A stretch of DNA of 50,059 bases from JBBRSL01 sp038245435 (GCA_038245435.1 JBBRSL010000003.1:1-50059); one strand, 5' to 3'. Counted from the first letter of the stretch, positions 15,904 to 24,857 are shown. Numbers and translations are program-made. Notes: generated by a model not told the origin, from the letters alone.

Positions 15904-16572
15904 CTATAGGTAGCGTAGTTTGCCAACTTCAAGTGAATCGAGCTTGTAATCGGCAAAGGTAGTGCGGTGTAGGTGGTTTACGAAATAGCCGAGCGCCTTA
16001 AAAGTACGTCGTATTTGACGGTTCCGGCCTTCGCTTAGGCGAACTTCGTAGGCTGACATGTGTTTTTTGCTGGCAATCTTTTTGACGCTAAATTTGCTCA
16101 GTCGTTTATCGCCAATGTCTACTCCGACGTCAGTAATTTTGTGTTTATCTTCGTCAAGTAGCGCTTTATGTAGCGCAATATTGTAGGTTTTTTCTTTGTT
16201 AAAGCTCGGATGTGCCATAGCGTTAAGTAAATCGCCATCATTTGTCATAAGTAGCAATCCACTTGTGTCTTTGTCGAGTCTACCGACTGGGTTTAAGCCT
16301 TGTAACTCTGGGGGTAGCAACTCATAAATTGTTTTACTTCCCTGTCCGTCATGGCTACAGATGTAATCAACCGGTTTATGCAACATTATCGTAATTGTTT
16401 GCGGCTTGTTCATTAGTTGCTGGCCGTCTAGTTCGACAACATCGTTTTCTTGCACTCGCTGGCCGTTGATGGGCAGTTGACTATTAACTGTTACGCGATT
16501 TTGGGCAATTGCTTCGTCGGCGCCGCGGCGGCTGAGGGCGCTGCGCTCGGCAATGTATTTATTTATTCTCAT
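15904..16572 (-). CDS. rRNA pseudouridine synthase, RsuA/RluB/RluF family
   Basis: A 222-residue enzyme that isomerises uridine in rRNA. An N-terminal S4 RNA-binding domain (MRINKYIAE through VVELDGQQL) is followed by the synthase domain with the catalytic Asp in GRLDKDTSGLLLMTNDG and the family motif EGRNRQIRR. The start at ATG 16572 is chosen because the S4 domain begins there; an in-frame upstream ATG at 16641 would add a non-conserved 23-residue stretch. Which rRNA site it modifies cannot be told from sequence alone. Confidence 0.93.
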   Translation of the reverse strand: MRINKYIAERSALSRRGADEAIAQNRVTVNSQLPINGQRVQENDVVELDGQQLMNKPQTITIMLHKPVDYICSHDGQGSKTIYELLPPELQGLNPVGRLDKDTSGLLLMTNDGDLLNAMAHPSFNKEKTYNIALHKALLDEDKHKITDVGVDIGDKRLSKFSVKKIASKKHMSAYEVRLSEGRNRQIRRTFKALGYFVNHLHRTTFADYKLDSLEVGKLRYL

Positions 16573-16671
16573 CAGTAACAGTTTACAGGATAATAGGCTG
16601 CAGTCTAAACTGTAAATCGTCGCAGGACCAGCCACCCTCATCGATTGTTACTTGCCTTAACCAATTATCCA

Positions 16672-16944
16672 TGTACTTTGTACCGACAAAGTACCAAATC
16701 TCCCGGGCGCAATACTTACTTGATGTATCCACCAGCCAAGCCTGACACTGCAAAAAGAACTCAACCCGGCTTTCAGATTTGGGAAGGCCAGGCTTCAAAC
16801 AGCTTTTTGCTTTCTCGTTGTCAGTTTGGCGTGGCTACTCAGGCAAGCAGTGCATGCCCAAACCCGTAGCTTCCTGGTGGAGAATTACTAATTCCATAAT
16901 TCCCTATCTATGTAGCTAGCCGTCGCTAAGCCCCATCACCCATA
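16672..16944 (-). repeat. Structured repeat element, copy 2 (probable minus-strand RNA)
   Basis: The second copy of the element at 10551-10808. It begins about 21 nt downstream of the response-regulator stop codon on the same strand. On the minus strand the tip stem is GCCTGGC/GCCGGGT, where copy 1 has ACCTGCC/GGCAGGT: one pair flips from C-G to G-C, and two pairs become G-U. The same changes would be A-C mismatches on the plus strand. The 3' hairpin GTACTTTGT/ACAAAGTAC (16694-16673) and the central GCCAA...CTGACA helices are conserved. It is close to the start of the rluB-like gene, so it may lie in that gene's leader as well. Confidence 0.75.
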
Positions 16945-16964
16945 TACCAATCCCCTGTCCCTAA

Positions 16965-18329
16965 CTAAAGGGCGTAGGTTGCGGCGTTGTTGGGGTCTTT
17001 TGGTTCTTCTTCGGGTGTTACTGGTGGAGTTTCGTCCTCTGTTGATACTCCGCCCAAAACAGCGCCAGTTGGTGGGTTTGCAACAGGTACGTTGGCGGCT
17101 TCAGTGGCCATTTCTTTTTCATATAAATCATTAATGCTCGGTTGTTCGGTTGTGTTACTGATTGGCTCGATGACTTTTTTGCGTGTAGAGGCAGATTCGG
17201 CAACATTTGTGTCCATTGGCCGAGGAATATTAGCAGGTTGCGGTTCTTCAGAATCTTGATTAATTGGTTCTTGGGCAAGTTGTCGGGCCTCGACAGTTGG
17301 CTTTACGACAGAATCATCAACAGCTTGTACCGCAGGGGTCGGTTCAACTAATGGTTCGGTATGTTCTGCCGGTTCAACGGGCTCAGCATTTGCAAAGTCA
17401 TTAATTTGTTCGTTTACTTCGGCCTGCTCACTGGCTAGGTCGGCAGTGTCTTCGGGCATTTCTACCGAAGGAGCTTCGACAGGCTGAGCGGCGATGGCTG
17501 GTTCTTGGATAGGCTCGCTCAGCGTAATTACAGGCTCTGCAACGGGCTCAGCCTGCATAGGCGTGCCGAGTATTGGTTCGACAACAGCAACGGGCTCTGG
17601 GACCGTTACGGGTTCGATTACCACGGGTGGTTCTGGTGCCGTAGTAACAGGTTCGGGTATTGGGTCAGGCGTTGGGGCTGGTGGTGTAAAGGTTAAAGGT
17701 TCTATAACAGGGCTCGGAGGAGCTATTGGCTCTGGCGCAGCAACCGTAGTTGGCTCGACATCTGGTTCTGGGGTCGTAGCTGGCTCGGCAGATGCCGGTT
17801 CGATGACAGGGGCAATAGGTTCAGCGACATCAGGTGTAGGCGCGATTGCTTTAGGTTCAGGCGCTGTAACGACAGGCTGAGCGGCAACTTCGGGTGGTTG
17901 GCTCAGGGGCATCGCAACTGGAGCGGCTTGTTCTGGCGTTTCTACCGATGCGACTGGCTCTGGGCCATACAACATGTCATGTACAACTCGTGCGACATCT
18001 TCAAGTGTAACTTGGCTTTTTACGAGGTACTTATCAGCGCCTAATTTGTCTGCACGCTCTTTATCCTCTGCCTGGCTTAGGGCGGTCATCATAATAACTT
18101 GTGTGTTCTTGGTCTCGGGAGTTTGGCGCAAAATATCGAGCATATCAAAACCACTAATTTTTGGCATCATAACGTCGCTAATAATTAGGTCTGGTTTTTC
18201 TTTTACGGCGAGTGCAAGGGCTTCTTCGCCATCACTTGCTGATACGATTTCGTAACCTTCGGCCAGTAGTCGCTCGCCATAAATTTCGCGTAAGTTATTA
18301 TCATCTTCGACGAGCATTATCTTTGGCAT
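16965..18329 (-). CDS. Response regulator with a long Pro/Glu/Ala-rich disordered tail
   Basis: A 454-residue protein. Residues 1-122 are a CheY-like receiver: the acidic pocket is in LVEDDNN (D9/D10), the phosphoacceptor is in DLIISDVMMP (about D53), followed by MMTAL and the conserved Lys in YLVKSQ. The remaining ~330 residues are low-complexity Pro, Glu, Ala, Val and Thr, with many EP repeats, and no DNA-binding or enzymatic output domain. It sits directly downstream of the histidine kinase gene on the same strand. Output may occur by protein interaction through the tail; this is inferred. Confidence 0.88.
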   Translation of the reverse strand: MPKIMLVEDDNNLREIYGERLLAEGYEIVSASDGEEALALAVKEKPDLIISDVMMPKISGFDMLDILRQTPETKNTQVIMMTALSQAEDKERADKLGADKYLVKSQVTLEDVARVVHDMLYGPEPVASVETPEQAAPVAMPLSQPPEVAAQPVVTAPEPKAIAPTPDVAEPIAPVIEPASAEPATTPEPDVEPTTVAAPEPIAPPSPVIEPLTFTPPAPTPDPIPEPVTTAPEPPVVIEPVTVPEPVAVVEPILGTPMQAEPVAEPVITLSEPIQEPAIAAQPVEAPSVEMPEDTADLASEQAEVNEQINDFANAEPVEPAEHTEPLVEPTPAVQAVDDSVVKPTVEARQLAQEPINQDSEEPQPANIPRPMDTNVAESASTRKKVIEPISNTTEQPSINDLYEKEMATEAANVPVANPPTGAVLGGVSTEDETPPVTPEEEPKDPNNAATYAL

Positions 18330-18405
18330 GGTAGTGGCCCCTGTGGTTATCGTTGGTTATATCTTTAAAAGTATTGTAGCATGAGCATTATAAATATGGG
18401 ATGCT

Positions 18406-19668
18406 CTAGACTTGTGTGCTGGCCGATACGATTTCGGAAGATTTATTAGCTTCTTGAGCCTGTAGTGCAGTAGCGCGCTCGGTGCTTAAGCGAGGCAAAT
18501 TGATAAAAAATGTACTGCCTCTATCGACTTGGCTTTCTACCCAAATGCGACCATTGTACATTTCGACAATTTTACGGCAGATAAATAAGCCGAGGCCGGT
18601 GCCACCAATGCTGCGGGTTGCTGAATTATCGACACGATAAAACTTTTGAAACAGGTGCCCAACGTCTTCGGGTGGTATACCCTGGCCGGTATCTTGCAGA
18701 CGAATCTGCACAATTTTATCGTCACCTGTTAAACCGACAGTTATTTTACCTGTCGAGGTATATTTAATTGCGTTATCAAACAGGTTAATAATGACTTCGC
18801 GGATGCGTTCGTTATCGACATTAACGTAGTACAGTGGGCGGATAAGCTTTTGGCCACCCTCAGCGCCCACAGCTGGCGCCGCACCATCGGAACCTATTAA
18901 ATAGTCGAGTACAAGGCCTTTCTTTTCGGCTGCGAAGCGCATGTCTTCGGATTGACGCTGCAAAAACTCACCCATTTCGGTTACGGTTGGGTGGTTTATG
19001 AGCCGGCCATCTTCTGCCTTGGCACTCGTGAGAAGGTCTTGGAACAGAGAGCCCAGGTGCTGTGTACTGGCGTGAGCCTTTTCGAGGTAACTGCGGGCCT
19101 TGGTGTCAATTTTGCTCACGCGTTCGTTGAGGGCAAGGGCTAGGTAGCCTTCGATTGCGGCAACTGGTGTACGCATTTCGTGACTTGCTGTACTAATAAA
19201 GTCGGCACGCTGCTTTTCGGCAATGCGCTCTTCGCTGACATCCCTAAAAATACCTACTGCACCAGTTACATTGTTGTTCTGATCTGTTAGCGGGCTGACG
19301 CTCAGACTAATAGCAACTGCATTACCGCTTTTTGTTTGCAGATAGGCCTGATTATCGCGAATGGTAACAATTTCGGTATAAATACGATCAAATGGGTCTT
19401 TGTCGCTGCCGTAAGCCTCATTTTTATCGTTTGTAAGGTGTACAACCGAATGATAGTCAAGCGTTAAAGCATCTGCAGTGGTCCAGCCCGTAATTTTTTC
19501 GGCCCCAGGGTTAAACATCTGGATGGTTTTGTTGGCATCGAGCAAAATGACACCATCATCAATGGCGTTTAAAATAATGTCCGACTTGAGCTTTTCATCA
19601 CGCAAGTTGCTGGCTAAAACATTTGATTTGGTAGCTGGTTTGTCTTTTTTGGGGCCGATTCCGAACAT
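18406..19668 (-). CDS. Soluble PAS-containing sensor histidine kinase
   Basis: A 420-residue kinase without membrane segments. A PAS domain (about 28-140) is followed by HisKA with the phosphorylated His163 in FISTASHEMRTPVAAIEGYL and by a HATPase domain with N-box NLFDNAIKYT and G-boxes DTGQGIPPEDVG and GGTGLGLFI. It precedes the response regulator by 76 bp and probably phosphorylates it. A TATAAT-type -10 lies upstream near 19707. The signal is unknown. Its PAS domain may sense a cytoplasmic cue. Confidence 0.92.
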   Translation of the reverse strand: MFGIGPKKDKPATKSNVLASNLRDEKLKSDIILNAIDDGVILLDANKTIQMFNPGAEKITGWTTADALTLDYHSVVHLTNDKNEAYGSDKDPFDRIYTEIVTIRDNQAYLQTKSGNAVAISLSVSPLTDQNNNVTGAVGIFRDVSEERIAEKQRADFISTASHEMRTPVAAIEGYLALALNERVSKIDTKARSYLEKAHASTQHLGSLFQDLLTSAKAEDGRLINHPTVTEMGEFLQRQSEDMRFAAEKKGLVLDYLIGSDGAAPAVGAEGGQKLIRPLYYVNVDNERIREVIINLFDNAIKYTSTGKITVGLTGDDKIVQIRLQDTGQGIPPEDVGHLFQKFYRVDNSATRSIGGTGLGLFICRKIVEMYNGRIWVESQVDRGSTFFINLPRLSTERATALQAQEANKSSEIVSASTQV

Positions 19669-19818
19669 AATCGTTAACTAACCCACCTAGTTATATACAT
19701 AAACTTATTATAGAACGAAATACTCTCTTATACGCTATCAATCTCGCATGATTATGTACAAATCTGCCACGAGCCGTATAAATGCTATAATTCATTGTAT
19801 AAGCGACAAAAAATAACA

Positions 19819-21849
19819 ATGCCAAAAAAAATCAACGCTAACTCCGCTAAAAAAACGTATCAAACAAAGAGAAAACTAAGTACTTATACTTTAAGTCATC
19901 GATCACCGTGGTTTTTGGTGGGTATTTTTATTTTATTTTCAGCATCTTTTGCCTATGTTGCCGCTATCCATTTTAGGGCTGAAGATTCAAAGGCTGGTTC
20001 TGCAGCCTTACCGTTTGATTTACCAAGTAATGCAACACTTAAAGCATCTAGCAAAAAAGTCTTTGCACATTATTTTACGCCATACCCCATTTCGCTCGAT
20101 AACAAAGTGTCGACATCCGACTACTATACAAATGGTTATTTGAATCCGGCTGGCGAAAGTGGCGCGCACGCAGCGTATGGTGGCTTGTTGCGTGATAGGC
20201 CTGTGCCTCGGGCACCGATTACGAGCAACTACCAACTAGAGGATATGAAAACTGAGGTTAAGCGTGCAACGGAGGCTGGTTTAGACGGCTTTACTGTAGA
20301 TATGTTGGGATTAAGCGGTTCGCATTGGGACCGGCTCAACTTATTGTTGCAGGCCGCGCCGCAAGTTGATAGTAGTTTTAAGATTGTGCTCATGCCTGAT
20401 GCAAATGCCACGAGTGTGGTTGCGAGCGCAAACACTTTAGCGGCCTCGATTAACAGCATTAAGGGCTCATCGGCACTGTACCATTTAGCTGATGGGCGGC
20501 TTGTTGTTGCGCCGTTCTACCCAGATAAGCAAGGCGCTGCTTGGTGGCAAAATTTCATTACTATTATGAAAAACAGTTATGGCATTGATGTTGCTTTTGT
20601 ACCCTGTTTTTTGAACTATCAAGCGAATGCTGCGGCCTTTGCGCCGTTTAGCTATGGTTTTAGTAACTGGGGTGAGCGAAGTCCGTCAACAAACAACAAT
20701 CTTTCTGCTAATATCAATGACGCGCATAGCAGAGGCAAGATTTGGATGCAGGCGGTAAGTGTGCAAGATGAGCGTCCGAACCAGAGTGTTTATACAGAAG
20801 CCGATAACACTGAGAACTTACGCACATCGTGGAACGGTGCAATAAGCGGTGGAGCCGACTGGGTCCAGATACCAACATGGAATGATTATTCAGAGGGAGC
20901 ACAAGTATCGCCTTCCGTGCATAATAACTGGGTTCCGCTTGATATAAGTTCGTATTACTTAACCCGCTACAAGACCGGCAGTTGGCCAACAATTGTTCGC
21001 GATGTTTTGTATGTGTCGCATCGTACTCAACCGTATGCCGCTAAGCCCACCGGTGGCCAAACAAAACTGATGAGTTTGCGTAGTGGCACGGGCGCGGCGC
21101 GGGATACCGTAGAGGTATTGAGCTTTTTGAAATCTGCTGGCGATGTAACACTTAAAGTCGGTGGAAGTACTAATTCGTATAGTGCACCTGCAGGGCTTAG
21201 CGCAAAAACATACCCGTTGGTAGCAGGCACGGTGTATGCAAGTTTGAATCGCTCAGGTTCTAAATACCAAGATGTTACATCACCATTTACAGTCACTAAC
21301 TCGCCTGTAGTACAAGACGAGCAATATCACTTTGTTTCAACGACACGCAATGGCTCATCATATGCGGTATCCGCGCCTGTACCTGCCCCAGCACCTACTC
21401 CAGCCCCAACACCTGTACCAACTCCAGCACCTACCCCTGCTCCGCCAGCTCCGGTCGTTAGTCCACCTGTTACGGGCAGCAATGGCACGCCTGTTACTAC
21501 GATAACGCTAGGCGCTACACCAACCGTAGACCCGATTCCGATTAAGGGTGGTGAAGTGGTTATTGCACCAGCGACTCAAGGTGCGCAAATTAGTGTAAAA
21601 CTAGATAATAAAGAACAGCCTGGCGGCGTTATTAATGCGTCGAACCTCACTAACGGCAAACATACAATTTCTGCCGAAGAAAATGGCGTTGTACGTACGC
21701 AAGACATAGCCGTCGAAAACCCGCTACCGCGTGCCGCGCTTAACGAAGTAAAAGATAAGCCGGTTTTGTTTGGTAGTGGCTTTGCAGTCGTAATTGCGTC
21801 GATTGGTGCTGTAGCGCGTTGGGTCTTAATTGGTAAGTTGTTTTTATAG
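19819..21849 (+). CDS. Surface GH71-like alpha-1,3-glucanase
   Basis: A 676-residue predicted surface enzyme. A Lys-rich N-terminus and a membrane segment at about 32-52 come first. Residues ~75-400 resemble glycoside hydrolase family 71 (endo-alpha-1,3-glucanase): KVFAHYFTPYP at the start, then an EVKRATEAGLDGFTVDML segment, IVLMPDAN, and PTWNDYSEGAQVSPS near the end of the barrel. A module of ~100 residues, a Pro/Ala/Thr linker (about 525-555), an Ig-like module and a C-terminal membrane segment (about 650-675) follow. The start at ATG 19819 is preferred to an in-frame upstream codon at 19795. The substrate is inferred from the family; fungal, streptococcal or biofilm glucans are possible. 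Confidence 0.8.
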   Translation: MPKKINANSAKKTYQTKRKLSTYTLSHRSPWFLVGIFILFSASFAYVAAIHFRAEDSKAGSAALPFDLPSNATLKASSKKVFAHYFTPYPISLDNKVSTSDYYTNGYLNPAGESGAHAAYGGLLRDRPVPRAPITSNYQLEDMKTEVKRATEAGLDGFTVDMLGLSGSHWDRLNLLLQAAPQVDSSFKIVLMPDANATSVVASANTLAASINSIKGSSALYHLADGRLVVAPFYPDKQGAAWWQNFITIMKNSYGIDVAFVPCFLNYQANAAAFAPFSYGFSNWGERSPSTNNNLSANINDAHSRGKIWMQAVSVQDERPNQSVYTEADNTENLRTSWNGAISGGADWVQIPTWNDYSEGAQVSPSVHNNWVPLDISSYYLTRYKTGSWPTIVRDVLYVSHRTQPYAAKPTGGQTKLMSLRSGTGAARDTVEVLSFLKSAGDVTLKVGGSTNSYSAPAGLSAKTYPLVAGTVYASLNRSGSKYQDVTSPFTVTNSPVVQDEQYHFVSTTRNGSSYAVSAPVPAPAPTPAPTPVPTPAPTPAPPAPVVSPPVTGSNGTPVTTITLGATPTVDPIPIKGGEVVIAPATQGAQISVKLDNKEQPGGVINASNLTNGKHTISAEENGVVRTQDIAVENPLPRAALNEVKDKPVLFGSGFAVVIASIGAVARWVLIGKLFL

Positions 21850-21909
21850 CAAATTCAGTGGACTTTATCTCTGTTATGTTGTAAAATTTAGTCTGTTTTA
21901 TGCCGTTGT

Positions 21910-21984
21910 GGTCCCGTCTTCTAACGGTTAGGAAATCGGGTTCTCATCCCGGAAACAGGGGTTCGATTCCCCTCGGGATCACCA
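21910..21984 (+). tRNA. tRNA-Glu (CTC anticodon)
   Basis: A full cloverleaf with acceptor GGTCCCG/CGGGATC, anticodon stem TCGGG/CCCGG with loop TTCTCAT (anticodon CTC, reading GAG), and T-arm GGGGTTCGATTCCCC. The 3' CCA is encoded (21982-21984). There is one G-U in the acceptor stem. Confidence 0.97.
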
Positions 21985-21992
21985 ATATAAAT

Positions 21993-22016
21993 GCCTCATC
22001 AAAAGATGGGGCTTTT
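21993..22016 (+). terminator. Terminator after tRNA-Glu
   Basis: GCCTCATC (21993-22000), AAAA loop, GATGGGGC (22005-22012) and TTTT. It lies just before the stop of the minus-strand DUF6941-like gene and may act in both directions. Confidence 0.8.
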
Positions 22017-22019
22017 ATA

Positions 22020-22421
22020 TTACTTTTCGACGAGGCTATCGATAGCGGCAACCAAAAGATTGCGATCCATCAGTTTATTATTGTCTATGCGTAGGCTAAT
22101 GACGTAGTTGCCAGCGCGGGGGAACACAAACTGGCTGAGGTCGACATCGGGTACAAGTGCGTTGCCCTGCTCTACCGTGACCTTTATTTGGCCTTCGAAT
22201 ATCGATATTTCTTCATTATCTAAACTTAGCACTATTTTTAAAGCGAGTTCTTTATCAATAACTGGTTTGGCTGCAGTTAATTTAAATACGGCTTTAAATG
22301 GGCGGTGCTGGGCTGGGAACGATTCAGCATACAACCTGTCGAATATGCCATGTAAGCTTAAGTTGGCATTTTCATCGACGGCTTTGCCGGCGCAAAATAA
22401 TAAGTATTCGGCTTTAAACAT
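22020..22421 (-). CDS. DUF6941-like protein of unknown function
   Basis: A 133-residue soluble protein whose layout (an opening segment on an unusual cofactor-free frame, NLSLHGIFDRLY, then alternating beta-strands ending AGNYVISLRIDN) resembles DUF6941-type proteins. The resemblance is by pattern and moderate. These proteins have no known activity. It starts at ATG 22421. It is convergent with tRNA-Glu and downstream of the metalloprotease gene, with a gap of 55 bp. Confidence 0.6.
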   Translation of the reverse strand: MFKAEYLLFCAGKAVDENANLSLHGIFDRLYAESFPAQHRPFKAVFKLTAAKPVIDKELALKIVLSLDNEEISIFEGQIKVTVEQGNALVPDVDLSQFVFPRAGNYVISLRIDNNKLMDRNLLVAAIDSLVEK

Positions 22422-22476
22422 CCTATTAGTATACTCCTACGCTACCTGTAACGTGGATCGACCAAAGCAAATAATT

Positions 22477-23793
22477 CTATAATTTTTTGATTTTTATGGT
22501 ATCTTCGTGAAATGTTAGTGTAACGCTCTGACCGTGCATCTTTACGACGAAATTTTTATTAGCATATCTCTCTGGTGATTCGATTGTGCCAATAAAGGCA
22601 GTGCTTGATTCGTTTTGCAGATAAATATTTATGCAACTAGTATGCTTATTTGAAGGACGGCAGTCGGTGGTGAACGCCAATTTTGTAAATGTGCCGTCAG
22701 GGCCACCGTTCCAGCCGTCGTAAACAAATTCGTTGTCGAGAGCGAGCTGTGCAACACCGTTTTCGGAACCAATTTTTGTGCTGAATACAGCTGTTTGTTC
22801 TGCTAAATCGATAGTTCTTGCGTTTGATTTGCCCAAAACTTGCTCTGGCCATGCCAGTAGTGATTTTTGGATATCGTTAATTACGGGGAAATCATTGCTG
22901 GCGGCATCGCTTCGTAAACTGTCTGCATCATTTTTGTTAACTTCGGTCTCGCAGTCCCAAGCAGTAGCCATAATGTTGCATTCCTCTCCGTAGGGGTCGA
23001 AGGTTGCTTCCTTAACTGACTTGGCAATATTAAAAACACCGTCCAAATCAATATCATAAGTAAGCGGGTCGCGAACACTGGGGTCGTTTTCTGGTTCGTA
23101 GTAAAATGCTGCCGCATGGCCAAGCCCAAACGTATGGCCAACCTCGTGTGTGGCGACATCAACCGAGTATTTTAAATCGTCTGGGTCGAAGCCTAGGACG
23201 TCAACAAACTGACCCTGGCCTACGGATTCGAATCCGCTCACAGTGTTGTTGCAGTCACTTAGCGCACTGACACCAACGACAATATCGTATGAACGTAGTT
23301 CGCCAATCATAAGTTCTTTAGCAACGTGTGACACGATTGAATCTTTATTGTCTAAAGACGTGCAATCAGATCCATTTTCACGCTTGCTGTTACTGTTGAC
23401 TATTTCAGTAAGTCCTTGTGTGGCGGGTACGGCCGCAACGGATATGTTTGTACCATACACGATGTTTATTTCTTGTTGTGTTTGTACGGCCAGTGCGCTG
23501 AGTTGCTCTGTTGCAAGGCCGTAGCCAACAAGTGCAATGTGCCCACTTTTTAGGAGAGCCTCGCAGGCCTGTGCGCGCTCAAAAGTTTGTTCGCTTGGTT
23601 CAGAGCTACAAGCGAGTGGTTTTTCACCATCTTGGCCCGCTAGCTTCTGCAGCACATCGGGCAAAGCGCCTTTGTTTGATATTGTACCGAGTGCCGCGCC
23701 GAACAGGACTGCAATAATCGCTGTAGCTCCAACTGCTAGGGGGGCATGTTTCTTATTAGGTGTTTTATTTTGCTCGATTGTTGACGCGATCAT
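22477..23793 (-). CDS. Anchored metzincin-type zinc metalloprotease
   Basis: A 438-residue protein. A membrane segment at about 19-40 anchors it, with the bulk outside. Residues ~216-226 read HEVGHTFGLGH, the complete metzincin zinc motif HExxHxxGxxH, with catalytic Glu and three His ligands. A methionine-containing segment (CNIMATAWDCE, about 270-280) provides the Met-turn. The last ~120 residues form a beta-rich domain of unknown role. Four or more cysteines suggest disulfides. It probably cleaves extracellular or surface proteins; the subfamily (matrixin- or snapalysin-like) is not resolved. It starts at ATG 23793. Confidence 0.83.
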   Translation of the reverse strand: MIASTIEQNKTPNKKHAPLAVGATAIIAVLFGAALGTISNKGALPDVLQKLAGQDGEKPLACSSEPSEQTFERAQACEALLKSGHIALVGYGLATEQLSALAVQTQQEINIVYGTNISVAAVPATQGLTEIVNSNSKRENGSDCTSLDNKDSIVSHVAKELMIGELRSYDIVVGVSALSDCNNTVSGFESVGQGQFVDVLGFDPDDLKYSVDVATHEVGHTFGLGHAAAFYYEPENDPSVRDPLTYDIDLDGVFNIAKSVKEATFDPYGEECNIMATAWDCETEVNKNDADSLRSDAASNDFPVINDIQKSLLAWPEQVLGKSNARTIDLAEQTAVFSTKIGSENGVAQLALDNEFVYDGWNGGPDGTFTKLAFTTDCRPSNKHTSCINIYLQNESSTAFIGTIESPERYANKNFVVKMHGQSVTLTFHEDTIKIKKL

Positions 23794-23893
23794 AATATGT
23801 AATAATAAAATAAATATTAGTTTTCGTCAAAATATCATGGATTGAAATTGCTCATGCTTGCTTAGCGCAACCCAAGCTATTAAGCTTGTTTGT

Positions 23894-24730
23894 ATGAAGA
23901 TTGAATCACGGTATATTATCGACAAAACAAAAGCAGCAGAATTTGAAGAAGTTCGTGACAGTGAGGCCCAATTTTTTGCTGACCTGGCAAATATTATTAC
24001 CCCGGAAGCGCTCGAAGAAGGCATCCGGATTGATTTTGGCTCGGATAAGAGACGATTTACGCAAGTAGTTGAAATGCTAGCGCTTGACGAGGCGATTCAA
24101 GGAGAAAGCCCAAGTGCGCACATTCATAATGCGACAACTAACGATCTTGCAGGTAGTTCTGGTTTTCACGGTGGGGCTATAGAGGGCCTCAAACAATTGC
24201 CAATTGCCGAGATGCCAGATGTTATCCAAAGTGGGGTAATTGACTCATATAAACGGCTTGATATTTATCATACCTTGCAGCCGAGAAAAATGATGATAAC
24301 AGCAGTTATTGTTACGAATATAGATAGAACTACCGACAAAGTTGTGACTGACCTAAGCAAGCCTGGTGTTGTTGTGGGAGTAATGCGCCAATACCTACCA
24401 GAATTTAGGGAAGATGAGTATGGTGCAGATGATGATTTGGCTAAAGTTATCCATTCGAATATTGAAAAAAACAAAAGTAGATCTCAAATAATTGTTGATA
24501 TCGCCGGTAGGGTTGCGCTTGGTGGATACGAGCTCGCTAACCCAGAGTCGAATTATTTTATTGAAATTGGCCCACTTCGAAAAAGTTTTTTTGTGATTAC
24601 TTCAGAAATTACCGGAACCGGTGTGGGCAAAGATGGCTACTATACTCTTGTAGACGGTAGGTTTGAGTTGTACGTAAACTCAGAAGATCGGGATGTTGAG
24701 GTTGTCTTGCCCGAGCTGGTGCAAACTTAG
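23894..24730 (+). CDS. Hypothetical soluble protein, 278 aa
   Basis: The start at ATG 23894 (MKIESRYIIDKTKAAEFEEV) is chosen over an upstream in-frame ATG because the N-terminus then begins as a charged helix. There is no membrane segment and no recognised motif. It is acidic at the N-terminus and beta-rich at the C-terminus. Its codon use matches the AT-rich backbone. It is followed by its own terminator (24752-24785), which separates it from two minus-strand GC-rich cassettes. Confidence 0.75.
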   Translation: MKIESRYIIDKTKAAEFEEVRDSEAQFFADLANIITPEALEEGIRIDFGSDKRRFTQVVEMLALDEAIQGESPSAHIHNATTNDLAGSSGFHGGAIEGLKQLPIAEMPDVIQSGVIDSYKRLDIYHTLQPRKMMITAVIVTNIDRTTDKVVTDLSKPGVVVGVMRQYLPEFREDEYGADDDLAKVIHSNIEKNKSRSQIIVDIAGRVALGGYELANPESNYFIEIGPLRKSFFVITSEITGTGVGKDGYYTLVDGRFELYVNSEDRDVEVVLPELVQT

Positions 24731-24751
24731 ATATATAACCTAGATTATTAG

Positions 24752-24785
24752 AAACTGCAGCACTGATTAGGTTGCAGTTTTTTAC
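24752..24785 (+). terminator. Terminator of the 278-aa gene
   Basis: AAACTGCA (24752-24759) pairs with TGCAGTTT (24773-24780), followed by a T-rich tail. Confidence 0.8.
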
Positions 24786-24789
24786 TTGA

Positions 24790-24855
24790 AAATAAAAAGA
24801 GCCTTGGTGGGCCGGCGAGCTGCACTTGTAGCGCGCTCAAGCCGGCCCACCGAAG
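24790..24855 (-). terminator. Terminator of GC-rich cassette C
   Basis: A perfect 11-bp stem of GGTGGGCCGGC (24806-24816) with GCCGGCCCACC (24841-24851), extended by CCTT/AAGG around a bulge, followed on the minus strand by a T-rich run (complement of 24790-24798). Confidence 0.85.
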
Positions 24856-24857
24856 GT

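Noticed and set aside
16583..16798. Conserved-looking minus-strand peptide frame through the repeat copies
   Set aside because: A 2-nt length difference between copies shifts the frame upstream, and the changes fit base pairing better than codon positions.
17494..17880. Gly/Ser/Thr-rich open frame on the plus strand
   Set aside because: It is the antisense shadow of the Pro/Glu/Ala-rich tail of the response regulator.
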